Notes: generated by a model from the letters alone, not told the origin. Numbered from the stretch's first letter, positions 17,227 through 26,545 are shown. The stretch: 64,000 bases of DNA from Candidatus Bathycorpusculum sp. (GCA_009778385.1 WRJX01000104.1:120218-184217); one strand, 5' to 3'. Numbers and translations are program-made.

Positions 17227-18256
17227 ATGTTAATCCCATAAGATATTTTTCGTTGTATAGGCGGTCTTTAAGGTTTACGCCAAAGTAATCAGCAATTGGT
17301 TCAAGCACTTGTGGGTTTACCTCGTAGACTTTGCGGGCGTTTGCCAATACGGTTTCGATACCGGCACGGGTCATCTTACCTAATGGTTGTCTGCATGGTC
17401 CTGAGGGCATACCTAAGATGTTCATCAGGGTCTTGAAGGGAAGAGGGTTTCTTGCTTTGCATACAACTGGACCATAAGGTGTCTGTTCTTGTGTCTTTAC
17501 GGTGACAATATTGAAGAGGGGTTGAAGTGCTTGGTGGATTACTGCGGCAGCTTCGGTGTTTCCGTCAAGTATATAGTGAATCATGTCGGCCACTGCGCGG
17601 GGTGCAATGTTGGATACTACAGAGATTACTCCCTTTGCTCCAATGTCTGGATTTGTCATCATAGTATAGGTTTTGTCATCATCACCGCTTAGAATTTCAA
17701 AGTCCTCTCCACAGAGCTGCCTTGTTAGAATCATGTTGTTTAGATCTCCTGTTGCCTCTTTTACAGATCGTACGTTTGGGTATTGTTGATGTAGTATTGC
17801 GAGGTCTTGAGGTAAAAGTTGGGTTCCAGTTCGTCCAGGGATGATGTATGGAATTATTTGCACGTCAGGAAATTGCTTTGCGATGGGTTCAATATACTCT
17901 TTGCGGATTTCTATTGAGCTTGGACCGTTGTAGTATGGGTCTACGAGTAGGACAGCATTTATACCTGCGTTCTTAGCGTGTTGGGTTCCTTCAATGGCTT
18001 CTTGGGTTGAGTTACTTCCTGTGCCAGCGATTGTAAAGCATCTGTTGCCAGCGTATTCACAGGTTTTTTCGATTACTTTGCTATGTTCTTCCCAATTTAG
18101 AGTGGGAGATTCACCTGTTGTGCCTACGGCAAGTAAGCCGTTTACACCCTCTTGGATTTGGAAATCTATAAGGTGGCATAACCCTTCGTAGTCTACTTGT
18201 TGTTTTGTGTTCATTGGCGTAATTAAGGCCGTTGTGCAGCCATTGAATGTAAACAT
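17219..18256 (-). CDS. dapA: 4-hydroxy-tetrahydrodipicolinate synthase with a C-terminal extension
   Basis: 345 residues, about 50 more than the usual 290-300. The TIM barrel has GTTGESPTL, Tyr137 in IPYIIPGRTG and the Schiff-base Lys166 in VRSVKEATGD, so it should condense pyruvate with aspartate semialdehyde. The extra tail begins around residue 295 (ETVLANARKVYEVNP) and contains EPIADYFGVNLKDRLYNEKY. The usual tail is shorter. It is the first gene of the lysine operon, with a good TATA box and an RBS (AGAGGAAA). Another class I aldolase, such as a KDG-type aldolase, is less likely given dapB beside it. Confidence 0.9.
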   Translation of the reverse strand: MFTFNGCTTALITPMNTKQQVDYEGLCHLIDFQIQEGVNGLLAVGTTGESPTLNWEEHSKVIEKTCEYAGNRCFTIAGTGSNSTQEAIEGTQHAKNAGINAVLLVDPYYNGPSSIEIRKEYIEPIAKQFPDVQIIPYIIPGRTGTQLLPQDLAILHQQYPNVRSVKEATGDLNNMILTRQLCGEDFEILSGDDDKTYTMMTNPDIGAKGVISVVSNIAPRAVADMIHYILDGNTEAAAVIHQALQPLFNIVTVKTQEQTPYGPVVCKARNPLPFKTLMNILGMPSGPCRQPLGKMTRAGIETVLANARKVYEVNPQVLEPIADYFGVNLKDRLYNEKYLMGLTYA

Positions 18257-18643
18257 TGAAATTTCCTCTTTATAGAAAATATAATAACGTAACTACGTAT
18301 TTAAATTTTACGAACAACACATTAATTTTTCGTAAAGCGTAACAATATCAAATATAATTAAGAAATAAAACACGCAAAAGTACGTAAACAGCAAACGCAC
18401 CATCAACCATAAACCTCAAAACAGGGTTCCGTTAACTTCATAGGCGATATCTGTCTGTTAATAACTGTGTTATAAATCAACCATTTTTTTAAAGCTTACA
18501 TTTTGGCGTTAGTTTTAGGATGACGCAAAATAACCTGTCCGAGTTTATTTTAGAATATGCCTAATTCACTGTTTACATAATTACCCAATCGTTAACATGG
18601 AAAACAAAACCCACAAAAAGTTACCAGAACCCAAATTTTTAGA
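18257..18643. other. 387-base spacer holding the dapA promoter
   Basis: This is an AT-rich region between dapA and the GT39-like gene. It holds the dapA promoter and operator-like repeat near 18272-18311. The rest has no open frame that looks coding, and only scattered CGTA motifs. Confidence 0.5.
18287..18311 (-). promoter_or_regulatory. dapA TATA box with an adjoining inverted repeat
   Basis: On the minus strand AAAATTTAAATA is a good archaeal TATA box, placing transcription start about 18272. Directly downstream, ACGTA (18287-18291) and TACGT (18294-18298) form a short inverted repeat separated by two bases, where a repressor would block initiation. The site may be used by an Lrp-like or lysine-responsive regulator, but none is proven. 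Confidence 0.4.
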
Positions 18644-20245
18644 TTACCCTGTAAAGTTTAGGATGAATATCCGTTGAGGGTTAACACCAAATGTCTGCTC
18701 GTCAGTTATATGCGTAAAGTTACCTGAATCGCAGAGTTGTGCATAATACGGCACGACATCACCATATTCATAAATGAAGACATACTGCACATTATATTGC
18801 CTACATTGTTCGATAAATTCAGTAATATCAAAGTTCGGCGTGTAAGCATCCACAGGTAAAAATGGATACTGAAAAACCTCTATATCGCGATCACCTTTTT
18901 CCCAAAGGTAGAACTGTACTACGTTCTGGTTAAAAATGTTAAAGGGACACATAACCATGATTGATTTATTAGCCGCCATATTGGTGAATGCATAGTTAGT
19001 GGCACCTTTGATGTCTACGGTTATGTGCTGTCTTGAAATAAAACTATACGTGTCATATACACTATAGAACATAGCACCCGCCACCGCAACAACCAGCACC
19101 ACTGAGGCAGCTTTAACTAAACGCTTTCTACCCACTGAACCCGACTTTTTCTGTACATTCCGCAAAGCACCACCAAGCGTCAATATAGCAGTAGACGCAG
19201 AAATTGCCAAGACAGGAAACAGTGGCGTCACATAACGCCATTCCCTATTAGATATAAACGTAAAAAAGACAAAAATAACTGCAAACCAAAGCAGAATAAA
19301 CTTGTCTTCACGTCGATGTCGCCAAACCATCAAAACTAAACCAGCTAAACCTAAAACGTAAAGAAAAACAGAGATTGGATGAAAATCGCTGTAGGGCCAA
19401 ACCATCTCTATGAAGTAAAAAAGGGGAACAGGAAAACGAGTGCTATAGACAGAACGTGCAGGATTACCAACTTGAAGAGCATAAAGCCATTGATCAAGAA
19501 GTGCGTTCTTATAAACTTGGTAGGCAATCGCCACCCACGGAATCACAACCACCACTGCAGTAGCTATGGTTAATGAAAAATTTTTGAAAGCAAATTTTAA
19601 CTGTTTTCGCGCCAACAAGAAGATACTCAACAGCATTATCACGCCTGCAATGAGCATCTGATACTTTACCAAAAAACCCAAACCAAGAGCCAAACCACTT
19701 AGCACTAACATTCGATCTTGATGAACAGTCAACCAACGATAAAAACAAAGCAAAGATACCATGACAAAAAACATCAGGGCAGTCTCTAACAATGCACAAC
19801 CAGAAAGCCAAAAGAACCCAGGCATTAACCCCAGCATAACCGCTGAAAGCAAAGCAACTTTACCATCATACATGTAATGAGCTAACTCAAAGACGGCCCA
19901 AAGTGAAAGAATAGCAAAAACTACTGAAAACAGCCGACCTGTAAAAAGACTAATGCCAAAGACTTTAAAGGAGATAAATGTTAATGCATCGAAAAGCGGT
20001 GGATAGAAGGCATTACCTACAAATTTACCATAGAACCCAAAATAAAGAAGAGATCCACCGTTGAGGTGACTAACTTCATCCCACTGTATAGGCGTCTTTG
20101 TAAGGTTAAACAGGAGAATAAGAGTATAAACTAATGCAAACCCTAGAAAGAGAAGACGCCACTTGTTTAAAACTGTCCGCAACCGAGATTCTTCTGCATG
20201 GAACAAACCTCTCAACACATCCTTAATCGAGACCATTTTTCCCAT
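18644..20245 (-). CDS. GT-C membrane glycosyltransferase (GT39/ArnT-like)
   Basis: 533 residues with about 11-12 membrane segments. The first extracytoplasmic loop carries the acidic motif TPIQWDEVSHLNGG that GT-C enzymes use for catalysis, followed by FYPPLFDALTFISFKVFG and the conserved GRLFSVVF. The last 110 residues form a soluble outer domain (MVMCPFNIFNQN to the end). Family members transfer sugars from polyprenyl phosphate donors to proteins or lipids on the outer face of the membrane. Acceptor unknown. Confidence 0.85.
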   Translation of the reverse strand: MGKMVSIKDVLRGLFHAEESRLRTVLNKWRLLFLGFALVYTLILLFNLTKTPIQWDEVSHLNGGSLLYFGFYGKFVGNAFYPPLFDALTFISFKVFGISLFTGRLFSVVFAILSLWAVFELAHYMYDGKVALLSAVMLGLMPGFFWLSGCALLETALMFFVMVSLLCFYRWLTVHQDRMLVLSGLALGLGFLVKYQMLIAGVIMLLSIFLLARKQLKFAFKNFSLTIATAVVVVIPWVAIAYQVYKNALLDQWLYALQVGNPARSVYSTRFPVPLFYFIEMVWPYSDFHPISVFLYVLGLAGLVLMVWRHRREDKFILLWFAVIFVFFTFISNREWRYVTPLFPVLAISASTAILTLGGALRNVQKKSGSVGRKRLVKAASVVLVVAVAGAMFYSVYDTYSFISRQHITVDIKGATNYAFTNMAANKSIMVMCPFNIFNQNVVQFYLWEKGDRDIEVFQYPFLPVDAYTPNFDITEFIEQCRQYNVQYVFIYEYGDVVPYYAQLCDSGNFTHITDEQTFGVNPQRIFILNFTG

Positions 20246-20575
20246 TGCTTAATCCCCAGGTGTACAAGACGTTACAGGCAGACATCCTGAGCCACATATG
20301 AACAGCATACGCATTTAAAATTTACTGTATTTACCATAAAGGTATAGTAAACAAAAGCAAGAGGAGAAAACGTTACAGGCACCACTAAACACGCGATATA
20401 CAAATATAAACTATCCACTGAAAAATAATGAAAACAAGATTCTGCTAACTTTAGACATCTAAAACATCACCATGAACTTAACAGAATCATTAATACCCAC
20501 TTCTCTTTGATGAAAGAAAAATAATTAAACTAAAAAATAAGAAAGGGGTTGGTTGATGCGTACTACGAGCCTATT
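20246..20575. other. 330-base spacer
   Basis: No coding frame is credible. TTTTAAATGCG on the minus strand near 20310-20320 may be the promoter of the GT39-like gene. The 12-base word ACGTTACAGGCA occurs twice, at 20269-20280 and 20370-20381; its meaning is unknown. Confidence 0.45.
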
Positions 20576-20773
20576 TTAGGCTTTGCCTTTTTCTTCTTTA
20601 CCGTAGTATTCGGTCCATTTCAGTTTACGGGCATCTCTGCCGAATTTCAAGCTACTTTTCTTGCATTTGCTTGAATCAAACCACAAAATGGAACCGTCAT
20701 TTTTAACGTACATCATGCCCGTACCCGCTGGGAAATCGTTGCCGCAAAATGAACATTTTCTTGCTTTTGGCAT
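20576..20773 (-). CDS. rpl24e: 50S ribosomal protein L24e
   Basis: 65 residues from ATG 20773 (MPKARKCSFCGNDFPAGTG). MYVKNDGSILWFDSSKCKK and the WTEYYG end are diagnostic. The usual zinc ligands are CxxC plus CxxxC; here the third position is Asp (WFDSSKC instead of FCSSKC), so zinc may be lost or held differently. It is last of the L7Ae-S28e-L24e ribosomal run. Confidence 0.93.
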   Translation of the reverse strand: MPKARKCSFCGNDFPAGTGMMYVKNDGSILWFDSSKCKKSSLKFGRDARKLKWTEYYGKEEKGKA

Positions 20774-20796
20774 GACCAATCATTCTCCATCGGTGT

Positions 20797-21030
20797 TTAT
20801 CTTGTGATTTTCTTTGCTTCACGTTCTGTTTCACGGAGCATTAAGATATCTTGGGCCCTCACAGGTCCTTTAACATTGCGTGTAATGATTCTGCCTTTGT
20901 CTTTGCCTTCCATGATGCGCACTCTGACCTGCGTGATTTCACCGGTAACGCCTGTGCGTCCGATGACCTGTATAACCTCTGCGGGAATCAACACATCCTG
21001 CGCTGCAGCGCGTTCTTCTTTAGCACTCAT
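20797..21030 (-). CDS. rps28e: 30S ribosomal protein S28e
   Basis: 77 residues. The conserved [18 protein letters not shown] core and the C-terminal [22 protein letters not shown] match S28e closely. Its ATG overlaps the L7Ae stop (TAATG), so the two are probably translationally coupled. L24e follows 23 nt later. Confidence 0.97.
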   Translation of the reverse strand: MSAKEERAAAQDVLIPAEVIQVIGRTGVTGEITQVRVRIMEGKDKGRIITRNVKGPVRAQDILMLRETEREAKKITR

Positions 21031-21407
21031 TACTGAGTTCCTCGTCTAACCTGGTCGAGCCGCGTAACTATTTCTTTTATTAAACCTGAAGCTTCTTCTC
21101 TAATAATGCACGCTGATGCACATGGAACGTCAATACCTATTGCTTTGCCCAACGCTTCCTTTGTTGGAACAAACACATAAGGAATCTTTCGCTCATCACA
21201 AAGCAAAGGCAAATGTGCAATAACTTCTGGAGGATCAACATCCTCCGCTATAACAACAAGTTTTGCTATTGACCGCTCAACAGCTTTTGTGGCCTCGTTA
21301 GTTCCTTTCCTAACGGCACCAGATTTTGAAGCAATAGATAGGGCTTCATAGGCTGCATCTACGATTTCTTTTGGAACATCAATTTTTACATAGAATGGTT
21401 TTGTCAT
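21030..21407 (-). CDS. rpl7ae: 50S ribosomal protein L7Ae
   Basis: 125 residues from ATG 21407 ([12 protein letters not shown]); an in-frame extension to 21449 adds unlikely sequence. [18 protein letters not shown] is the kink-turn RNA-binding helix, followed by [12 protein letters not shown] and the archaeal [18 protein letters not shown]7Ae sits in the large subunit and also in C/D and H/ACA guide RNPs and RNase P. Gar1, another H/ACA protein, is divergently encoded next to it. Confidence 0.97.
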   Translation of the reverse strand: MTKPFYVKIDVPKEIVDAAYEALSIASKSGAVRKGTNEATKAVERSIAKLVVIAEDVDPPEVIAHLPLLCDERKIPYVFVPTKEALGKAIGIDVPCASACIIREEASGLIKEIVTRLDQVRRGTQ

Positions 21408-21568
21408 TTTTCTTGACCTCACCCTTTTAAGGCAAAAGCATATCAACACTTCTCATTAAAGAAGCTTTCTACTAAAAATTATCTATATTTCACCACTATA
21501 CAAACATAAAAACAAAAGCTTTAAATGCATACTTACATTGAATTGAATGTTTTCTGAGGGAACCAGGT

Positions 21569-21814
21569 TTGCAAAGAATGGGCAAAGCATTAAGTGTTAC
21601 ACCATCAAGCAGCCTTATCATAAAGATAGAAAGCCTTCCAAAAATTGGCTGTGAGGTCGCTGACGAAAGCTTAACTGTTGTGGGAAAAGTTTTTGACATT
21701 ATCGGTCCAGTGTCATCACCCTACGCAGTAATTAAACCAAACATAAAAAATCCCGCTACATTACTCAACAAACCATTATACTTGCTTCTCCCAAAAACGC
21801 GGGGCAAAAAATAA
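21569..21814 (+). CDS. gar1: H/ACA RNA-protein component Gar1
   Basis: 81 residues. The six-stranded barrel is short and starts MGKALSVTPSSSLIIKIE, with DESLTVVGKVFDIIGPVSSPYAVIKP as the family core and PLYLLLPK at the end. Gar1 binds Cbf5 and controls pseudouridylation turnover. TTG at 21569 is eight bases after GAGGG and is preferred to ATG 21578. The stop overlaps the tfb start (TAATG); a gar1-tfb pair is common in archaea. TTTAAATGCATA near 21520 is the likely TATA box. Confidence 0.9.
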   Translation: MQRMGKALSVTPSSSLIIKIESLPKIGCEVADESLTVVGKVFDIIGPVSSPYAVIKPNIKNPATLLNKPLYLLLPKTRGKK

Positions 21815-22788
21815 TGACTGTTGAGGATAACAACAGTAAGAGAAAACTAGAAACTAGCCCAACAACAAAAATCGAAGCAACAGAAATACAAGCATGTCCT
21901 GAATGCGGTAGCACAAGAATAATGCGTGACTATGAATACGCCGAAGTTGTTTGCATGGACTGCGGTTTTGTTGTCCAACAAAAAATTACATACAGAGGAC
22001 CAGAATGGAGAGCCTTTGACGATGGACAAAGAGCAAAACGCATGAGAGTCGGCGCACCGCTAACCTACACCATTCACGACAAAGGATTATCAACAGTTAT
22101 TGACTGGCATGACAAAGACGTTTATGGCAAAAGTCTCTCAGTTGGCCAAAAATCCCAAGTGTACCGTTTACGCAAATGGCAAAGACGTATAAGAGTTTCA
22201 GACTCAACAGAACGCAATCTAGCCGTTGCATTATCAGAAATCATCAAAATTTCCAACATCTTAAACCTACCAAAAAACATTCTAGAAACAGCATCAGTTA
22301 TTTACCGAAAAGCAGTAAAAGAACGCCTAATAAGCGGACGCTCAATCCGAAGCGTAACATCAGCTGCACTCTATTTAGCATGCAGACAATGCGGATTACC
22401 AAGATCCATTGATGAAATCGCAAAAGCCTCAACCGTAAGCAAAAAAGAAATAGGAAGAAGTTATCGCTTCCTAATAAAAGAACTCAACTACACAATACCG
22501 CCACTTCGACCAAGCCAATACATAACCAAATTCTCTAACCAACTAACAATACAAGGAAAAGTAGAAGAAGTCGCCCATAAAATCATCCTAGCAGCAAAAG
22601 ACGGCAAACTCACCTCCGGACGCGGACCAGCAGGCATCGCAGCAGCAGCAAGTTACGCTGCATCAGTACTAACAGGCGAACGCAAAACTCAAAAAGAAAT
22701 CGCAGAAATTGCACACGTCACTGAAGTAACTATCAGAAACCGCTATAAAGAACTTACAAAAAAACTAATGATCGAAATAAGCATCTAA
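21814..22788 (+). CDS. tfb: transcription initiation factor IIB (TFB)
   Basis: 324 residues. An N-terminal zinc ribbon has Cys28, Cys31, Cys47 and Cys50, followed by the B-finger linker (FDDGQRAKRMRVGAPLT) and two cyclin-like repeats of about 90 residues (from about 125 and about 220). The recognition helix in the second repeat, AHVTEVTIRNRYKEL, contacts the BRE. It recruits RNA polymerase to TBP on the TATA box. It is coupled to gar1. Confidence 0.98.
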   Translation: MTVEDNNSKRKLETSPTTKIEATEIQACPECGSTRIMRDYEYAEVVCMDCGFVVQQKITYRGPEWRAFDDGQRAKRMRVGAPLTYTIHDKGLSTVIDWHDKDVYGKSLSVGQKSQVYRLRKWQRRIRVSDSTERNLAVALSEIIKISNILNLPKNILETASVIYRKAVKERLISGRSIRSVTSAALYLACRQCGLPRSIDEIAKASTVSKKEIGRSYRFLIKELNYTIPPLRPSQYITKFSNQLTIQGKVEEVAHKIILAAKDGKLTSGRGPAGIAAAASYAASVLTGERKTQKEIAEIAHVTEVTIRNRYKELTKKLMIEISI

Positions 22789-23060
22789 CACTCCACTGTT
22801 TATTCTCAACCCTTTAAAGAACTTGTTAATTTTTGCACACTCACTTAAAAAATAAGATTCACACGAATTAAACATAGCATATTATGAACTAAAACGTCAA
22901 ACACACTTCTTTAAATTGGAAACAAACGTAAAACTCATGAGTGGATAAGCTTTAAAGACGTCAGTAATCTGCGTGGAGAAATTCAAACCCTTAAAAATAT
23001 TTGGATTATCAAAAATGGTAATAGGTATTTTTTTAAGCGTGATTTTTCCATATTTAGCAT
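22789..23060. promoter_or_regulatory. spacer with a leaderless promoter for the DUF116 gene
   Basis: ATTTTTTTAAGC at about 23028-23040 lies about 25 bases before the ATG at 23061, so the message probably starts at or next to its start codon; no ribosome-binding site is present. The rest of the spacer is AT-rich with nothing recognised. Confidence 0.45.
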
Positions 23061-23675
23061 ATGCCCTATAAATTTACTTTCGATTTATCTAATGTACCGA
23101 GATTTTTCTTCACCGAACTTGCAACGGTGAGTTACCAAAAGGGCATGCATACAGCTGTCTTAAAAACCTCCATGGATATAATAAAAAAATTCAAAATCGA
23201 AGAAGCAACAGGTCTAAACATTAACGATGCAGTAATTTTACTTCACGACCTAATGGACATGCAAGCAGAAAACATGATTGAACGCAAAAAATTTTTAGAA
23301 AGCAAAAAAAGAGCACTTTTACTTCCACACTGTTCAAGAAAATACTTAGATAACCGTTGCAAAGCAGTTTTCGACATAAACATCCCAAGCTATATTTGCT
23401 CACACTGCTCTGAAGACTGCCTTGTCAGTCAAGCAGATAAAATAGCCAAAGAAAAAAACTACGACGTATTTGTTTTACCAGGTGGCAGCTGTATCTCCAA
23501 AATTTTGAACAGTGCAAGCTATGAAGGAGTTGTAGGTGTGGCATGCGGTGAAGAAGTTAAAATGCTACGCCCACTGTTAAACAATATGAAGATGGCAGGA
23601 CAAGCCATACCATTGATAAAAAATGGCTGTGCAAACACTGTTTTTAATATAGAAACACTTGTAAAAGTACTTTAA
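23061..23675 (+). CDS. DUF116 family protein
   Basis: 204 residues. A helical first third is followed by a cysteine-rich C-terminal domain: LPHCSRKYLDNRCKA, YICSHCSEDCLVSQ, FVLPGGSCI, VACGEEVKML and NGCANTVFN. DUF116 proteins are found in archaea and anaerobic bacteria; the cysteine array suggests iron-sulfur or other metal binding, but the function is not established. It is probably expressed from a leaderless promoter. No operon partner. Confidence 0.85.
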   Translation: MPYKFTFDLSNVPRFFFTELATVSYQKGMHTAVLKTSMDIIKKFKIEEATGLNINDAVILLHDLMDMQAENMIERKKFLESKKRALLLPHCSRKYLDNRCKAVFDINIPSYICSHCSEDCLVSQADKIAKEKNYDVFVLPGGSCISKILNSASYEGVVGVACGEEVKMLRPLLNNMKMAGQAIPLIKNGCANTVFNIETLVKVL

Positions 23676-23795
23676 ACATTAATCAACAACTAACTCCAAT
23701 TTCTAAAAAAATAGCACAACTTTAAGCAAAAAATAATTTAAAAATCATTGAATCGTAAAATTTTAAGAAAATAAAGTAAAACAAATAAATGATGA

Positions 23796-23957
23796 TTACT
23801 TTACTATTTCGCGTTTCTTCCAGCGCAAATTCTTACATTTACACTTACGACATTTTAGCGCTGTTTCTGCATTTCGCGCACCGCAGTCGCGACAGATTTT
23901 CATGTACAACCTGTGCTTTTGAGCAATTGTTTTCTTAACTGGATCTAATATCGGCAT
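23796..23957 (-). CDS. rpl40e: 50S ribosomal protein L40e
   Basis: 53 residues, easily missed because of its size. MPILDPVKKTIAQKHRLYMK leads into a four-cysteine zinc module, CRDCGARNAETALKCRKCKC, and ends LRWKKREIVK, matching archaeal L40e. It is monocistronic on the minus strand. Confidence 0.92.
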   Translation of the reverse strand: MPILDPVKKTIAQKHRLYMKICRDCGARNAETALKCRKCKCKNLRWKKREIVK

Positions 23958-24028
23958 GTGATGTTATCCTTCTATTTCCCTCTTTGATGGTTAACTGTCA
24001 AATATACCTTTTGTCTAAACTTTACAAT

Positions 24029-24505
24029 TTATTTGATTACTTCAATCGTCACATAGGAACGAGTGTCTTCTATACCATCAATATTGTAAAGTTTTTTAAG
24101 CACATCATCAAGATTTTCACGCTCAACCATAATTAAAGCATCAACCTCACCTGCAATACGAAAAGCCCTAGAAATTGCCAACTGACGAATCTGTTCATAC
24201 ACACGAATACGCTTTATCGGTGAAATTTTTAACAAAATAAAAGCAGGCGTGGAAGATACTCCCAAAGCATCAAGACCCTTATCGGTGACATCAATAAATC
24301 CTCGCCCAGTTCTGATGTAACCACGAATTTTTAATTTGCGCAAATGAACATTTAGAGCTTGGCGACTTATACCTAATTGACTTGACAACTCATCCTGTTT
24401 AACACGAAGTGTATAGGTACTAGTTGATCGGCCCTTTTCATACAGAGTCTTAAGAAGCTGTATTGAACGTTTAGTTAATGGTTCCAAAGTTTTCCCTTTT
24501 ATCAT
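24029..24505 (-). CDS. winged-helix regulator with an Lrp/AsnC-type ligand domain
   Basis: 158 residues. The N-terminal half is a winged helix (VKQDELSSQLGISRQALNVHLRKLKIRGYIRT). The C-terminal 75 residues form an alpha-beta RAM/ACT-like domain (AFRIAGEVDALIMVERENLDDVLKKLYNIDGIEDTRS). This is the Lrp/AsnC layout with a longer linker. Such regulators respond to amino acids. Given the many amino-acid operons in the window it is a candidate regulator of them, which is inference only. Confidence 0.8.
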   Translation of the reverse strand: MIKGKTLEPLTKRSIQLLKTLYEKGRSTSTYTLRVKQDELSSQLGISRQALNVHLRKLKIRGYIRTGRGFIDVTDKGLDALGVSSTPAFILLKISPIKRIRVYEQIRQLAISRAFRIAGEVDALIMVERENLDDVLKKLYNIDGIEDTRSYVTIEVIK

Positions 24506-24644
24506 CTTTTATTAAATTAAACCGTACATTAGCATCATCAGTGCTTCCTTAAGAATATGACTATAATAAAACGAAAAAATTACAAAAAATATAACGTTTA
24601 AACAAAAATAAAAGACAAAAAAGTTCAATTATAAATTTAAATAT

Positions 24645-25964
24645 TTATGGAGTTAATCTTACCCTATCACGAGGGTACAAGGTTACCTCGCGAATATTTT
24701 TTCGACCTGAGAGAATCATCGTTAAACGCTCGAGTCCAATAGCCCAACCAGCATGAGGAGGCATACCCCAATCGAATGCTTGGAGATGGAACTTAAAAGA
24801 TTCAGGATTCAAATCTTTTTCTTGCATCCTGCTAATAAGTTGATCTTTACGTTCGATTCTTGTTCCGCCAGAAACAAGCTCTATATAACGCCACATAAGG
24901 TCAAAGCCTTCACAAACTTCGGGTTTGTCTTTTCTGGGTTTAATGTAGAAAGTTTTAGCCTTCGATGGCCAATCAGTTACAAAGTAGAAGAACGGATAGA
25001 GTTTGCCTAATTCGCGGAATGCTTCAGTTGAAATGTCTTCGCCCCAAGGGATTTCTACACCGCGCTCTTTTAGGCTCTCGAGGACTTCAGTATAAGTTAA
25101 ACGTTTGAATGGAAGTTCTGGAACTTCAAATTTGTACTTAAGTATGTGTAGCTCATTGACGCATTTCTCTTTAACAGTTACAAAGACATGGTGAATAACT
25201 TGCTCTAAAAGCGCCATCACGTCATCTGCGTCGGCAAATGCTTGTTCAATGTCTACGCTTGTGAATTCACTTAGGTGCCGTCGTGTATGGGATTCTTCTG
25301 CTCGGAAAAATGGTCCCACTTCAAAGACTTTTTCCAAGCTCATGGTTAATTGTTCCTTATAGAGTTGTGGACTCTGTGCAAGGTAAGCAATTTGGTCGAA
25401 GTATTTTACGCTGAAAAGTTCTGCGCCGCCTTCAGTTGCAGAGGCTATAATTCTTGGAGTATGAACTTCAAGGTAGCCTTTCTCAAAAAGGAAACTGCGT
25501 ATTACTTGTAGTGCGGTATGCTGGATTTTAAAAATTGCAAGTGTAGTTTCAGTTGTTAAGTCAAGGGCTCTTGCGTCGAGGCGAGTTTCAATGTTTGCAG
25601 GTGTTTTGCCGGTGACGTCTATTGGCAACTGTTCGTTTGCAATGTTTAAAACTTTGATTTCTGTTGGAATGATTTCTATGCCGCGGTGGGTCATGTTTGT
25701 TTTTTTAACTGTGCCTTTTATGGCTATACTGAAACGTTTCTGTAAAAGGTCAGATTTTTGCAGTACCTCTGGGGATATACGTTTTTTTGGTATGGTTATT
25801 TGAATGGTTCCGGTGCTGTCTTGCATGATTATAAATCGGATGCCGCCAAGGTCACGTACTTCTTGAACCCATCCAAACAGGATGATTTCTTGTGTGTCTA
25901 AATCTGGAGAAACTTTGTTAATGTTGTGTGTTTTTACCCAGTCTCCAATGAAGTCCATGTCCAT
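24645..25964 (-). CDS. aspS: aspartyl-tRNA synthetase (archaeal type)
   Basis: 439 residues, the archaeal size without the bacterial insertion. The N-terminal OB-fold binds the anticodon (EIILFGWVQEVRDLGGIRFIIMQDS). The class II core has FRAEESHTRRHLSEFTSVDIE as motif 2 and GWAIGLERLTMILSGRKNIREVTLYPRD as motif 3. It charges tRNA-Asp and perhaps tRNA-Asn; specificity cannot be judged here. It follows the NusA-like gene by 14 nt. Confidence 0.96.
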   Translation of the reverse strand: MDMDFIGDWVKTHNINKVSPDLDTQEIILFGWVQEVRDLGGIRFIIMQDSTGTIQITIPKKRISPEVLQKSDLLQKRFSIAIKGTVKKTNMTHRGIEIIPTEIKVLNIANEQLPIDVTGKTPANIETRLDARALDLTTETTLAIFKIQHTALQVIRSFLFEKGYLEVHTPRIIASATEGGAELFSVKYFDQIAYLAQSPQLYKEQLTMSLEKVFEVGPFFRAEESHTRRHLSEFTSVDIEQAFADADDVMALLEQVIHHVFVTVKEKCVNELHILKYKFEVPELPFKRLTYTEVLESLKERGVEIPWGEDISTEAFRELGKLYPFFYFVTDWPSKAKTFYIKPRKDKPEVCEGFDLMWRYIELVSGGTRIERKDQLISRMQEKDLNPESFKFHLQAFDWGMPPHAGWAIGLERLTMILSGRKNIREVTLYPRDRVRLTP

Positions 25965-25978
25965 GGCTACTTCAACCG

Positions 25979-26488
25979 TTAATCTGCAAATTCAACGCGT
26001 ATAGACATTTTTCTTACACTTTGAGCGATGCCTTTAAGTGTAGTTAGATCAAACGGCAATTGTTGTCCACGTTTACGTTTTAAGATGACGCGAGTTTCAG
26101 TTGTTCCATCAGGTAGCCAGATAGTGTTGATTGTAAAAATGCTGAAGGGTACAAAGAGATCTTCAAGGAATTTGCGGTCGTCAACACCATATTCAAGTAT
26201 TCGCACATTCTTACCTGTTTCATCGCTTAAGGCTTTGATAATTTTACCGCCATAACCTAGTAAACGTGGCACATCACCATGGCCAACGAGAATTGCCAAG
26301 GTCCTTTCTACTTCAACAGCTTTATAGAAACAGACACTCTGAAGTGTAGGATATTTATCCTCCATGCTGAGTAAAAGTTTGGCGATTCTAAGATCTAAAT
26401 CACTTATTTCTCCAGCTTTTACTTTAGCTGAACATTTTTGGCATAGCATGCCACTCTTTAGGCAGAAACTGCATAGTTCGGTTTTCAT
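25979..26488 (-). CDS. archaeal NusA-like KH-domain protein
   Basis: 169 residues. A short N-terminal zinc-finger-like segment (CSFCLKSGMLCQKC) precedes two KH-like modules, the first around VGHGDVPRLLGYGGKIIKALS with the GxxG loop (GYGG), the second near the C-terminus. Archaeal NusA-type proteins bind RNA and are linked to termination or translation. The N-terminal four-cysteine motif is also seen in related archaeal proteins. It lies between alba and aspS in the same direction. Confidence 0.8.
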   Translation of the reverse strand: MKTELCSFCLKSGMLCQKCSAKVKAGEISDLDLRIAKLLLSMEDKYPTLQSVCFYKAVEVERTLAILVGHGDVPRLLGYGGKIIKALSDETGKNVRILEYGVDDRKFLEDLFVPFSIFTINTIWLPDGTTETRVILKRKRGQQLPFDLTTLKGIAQSVRKMSIRVEFAD

Positions 26489-26545
26489 GATTGAATCGCC
26501 TCATTTTACGGTAAATAGGAGCAACGACCAAAGTCATTTAAGCGC

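Noticed and set aside
20269..20381. Twelve-base word ACGTTACAGGCA present twice
   Set aside because: Only two copies and no structure; chance or local duplication is enough.
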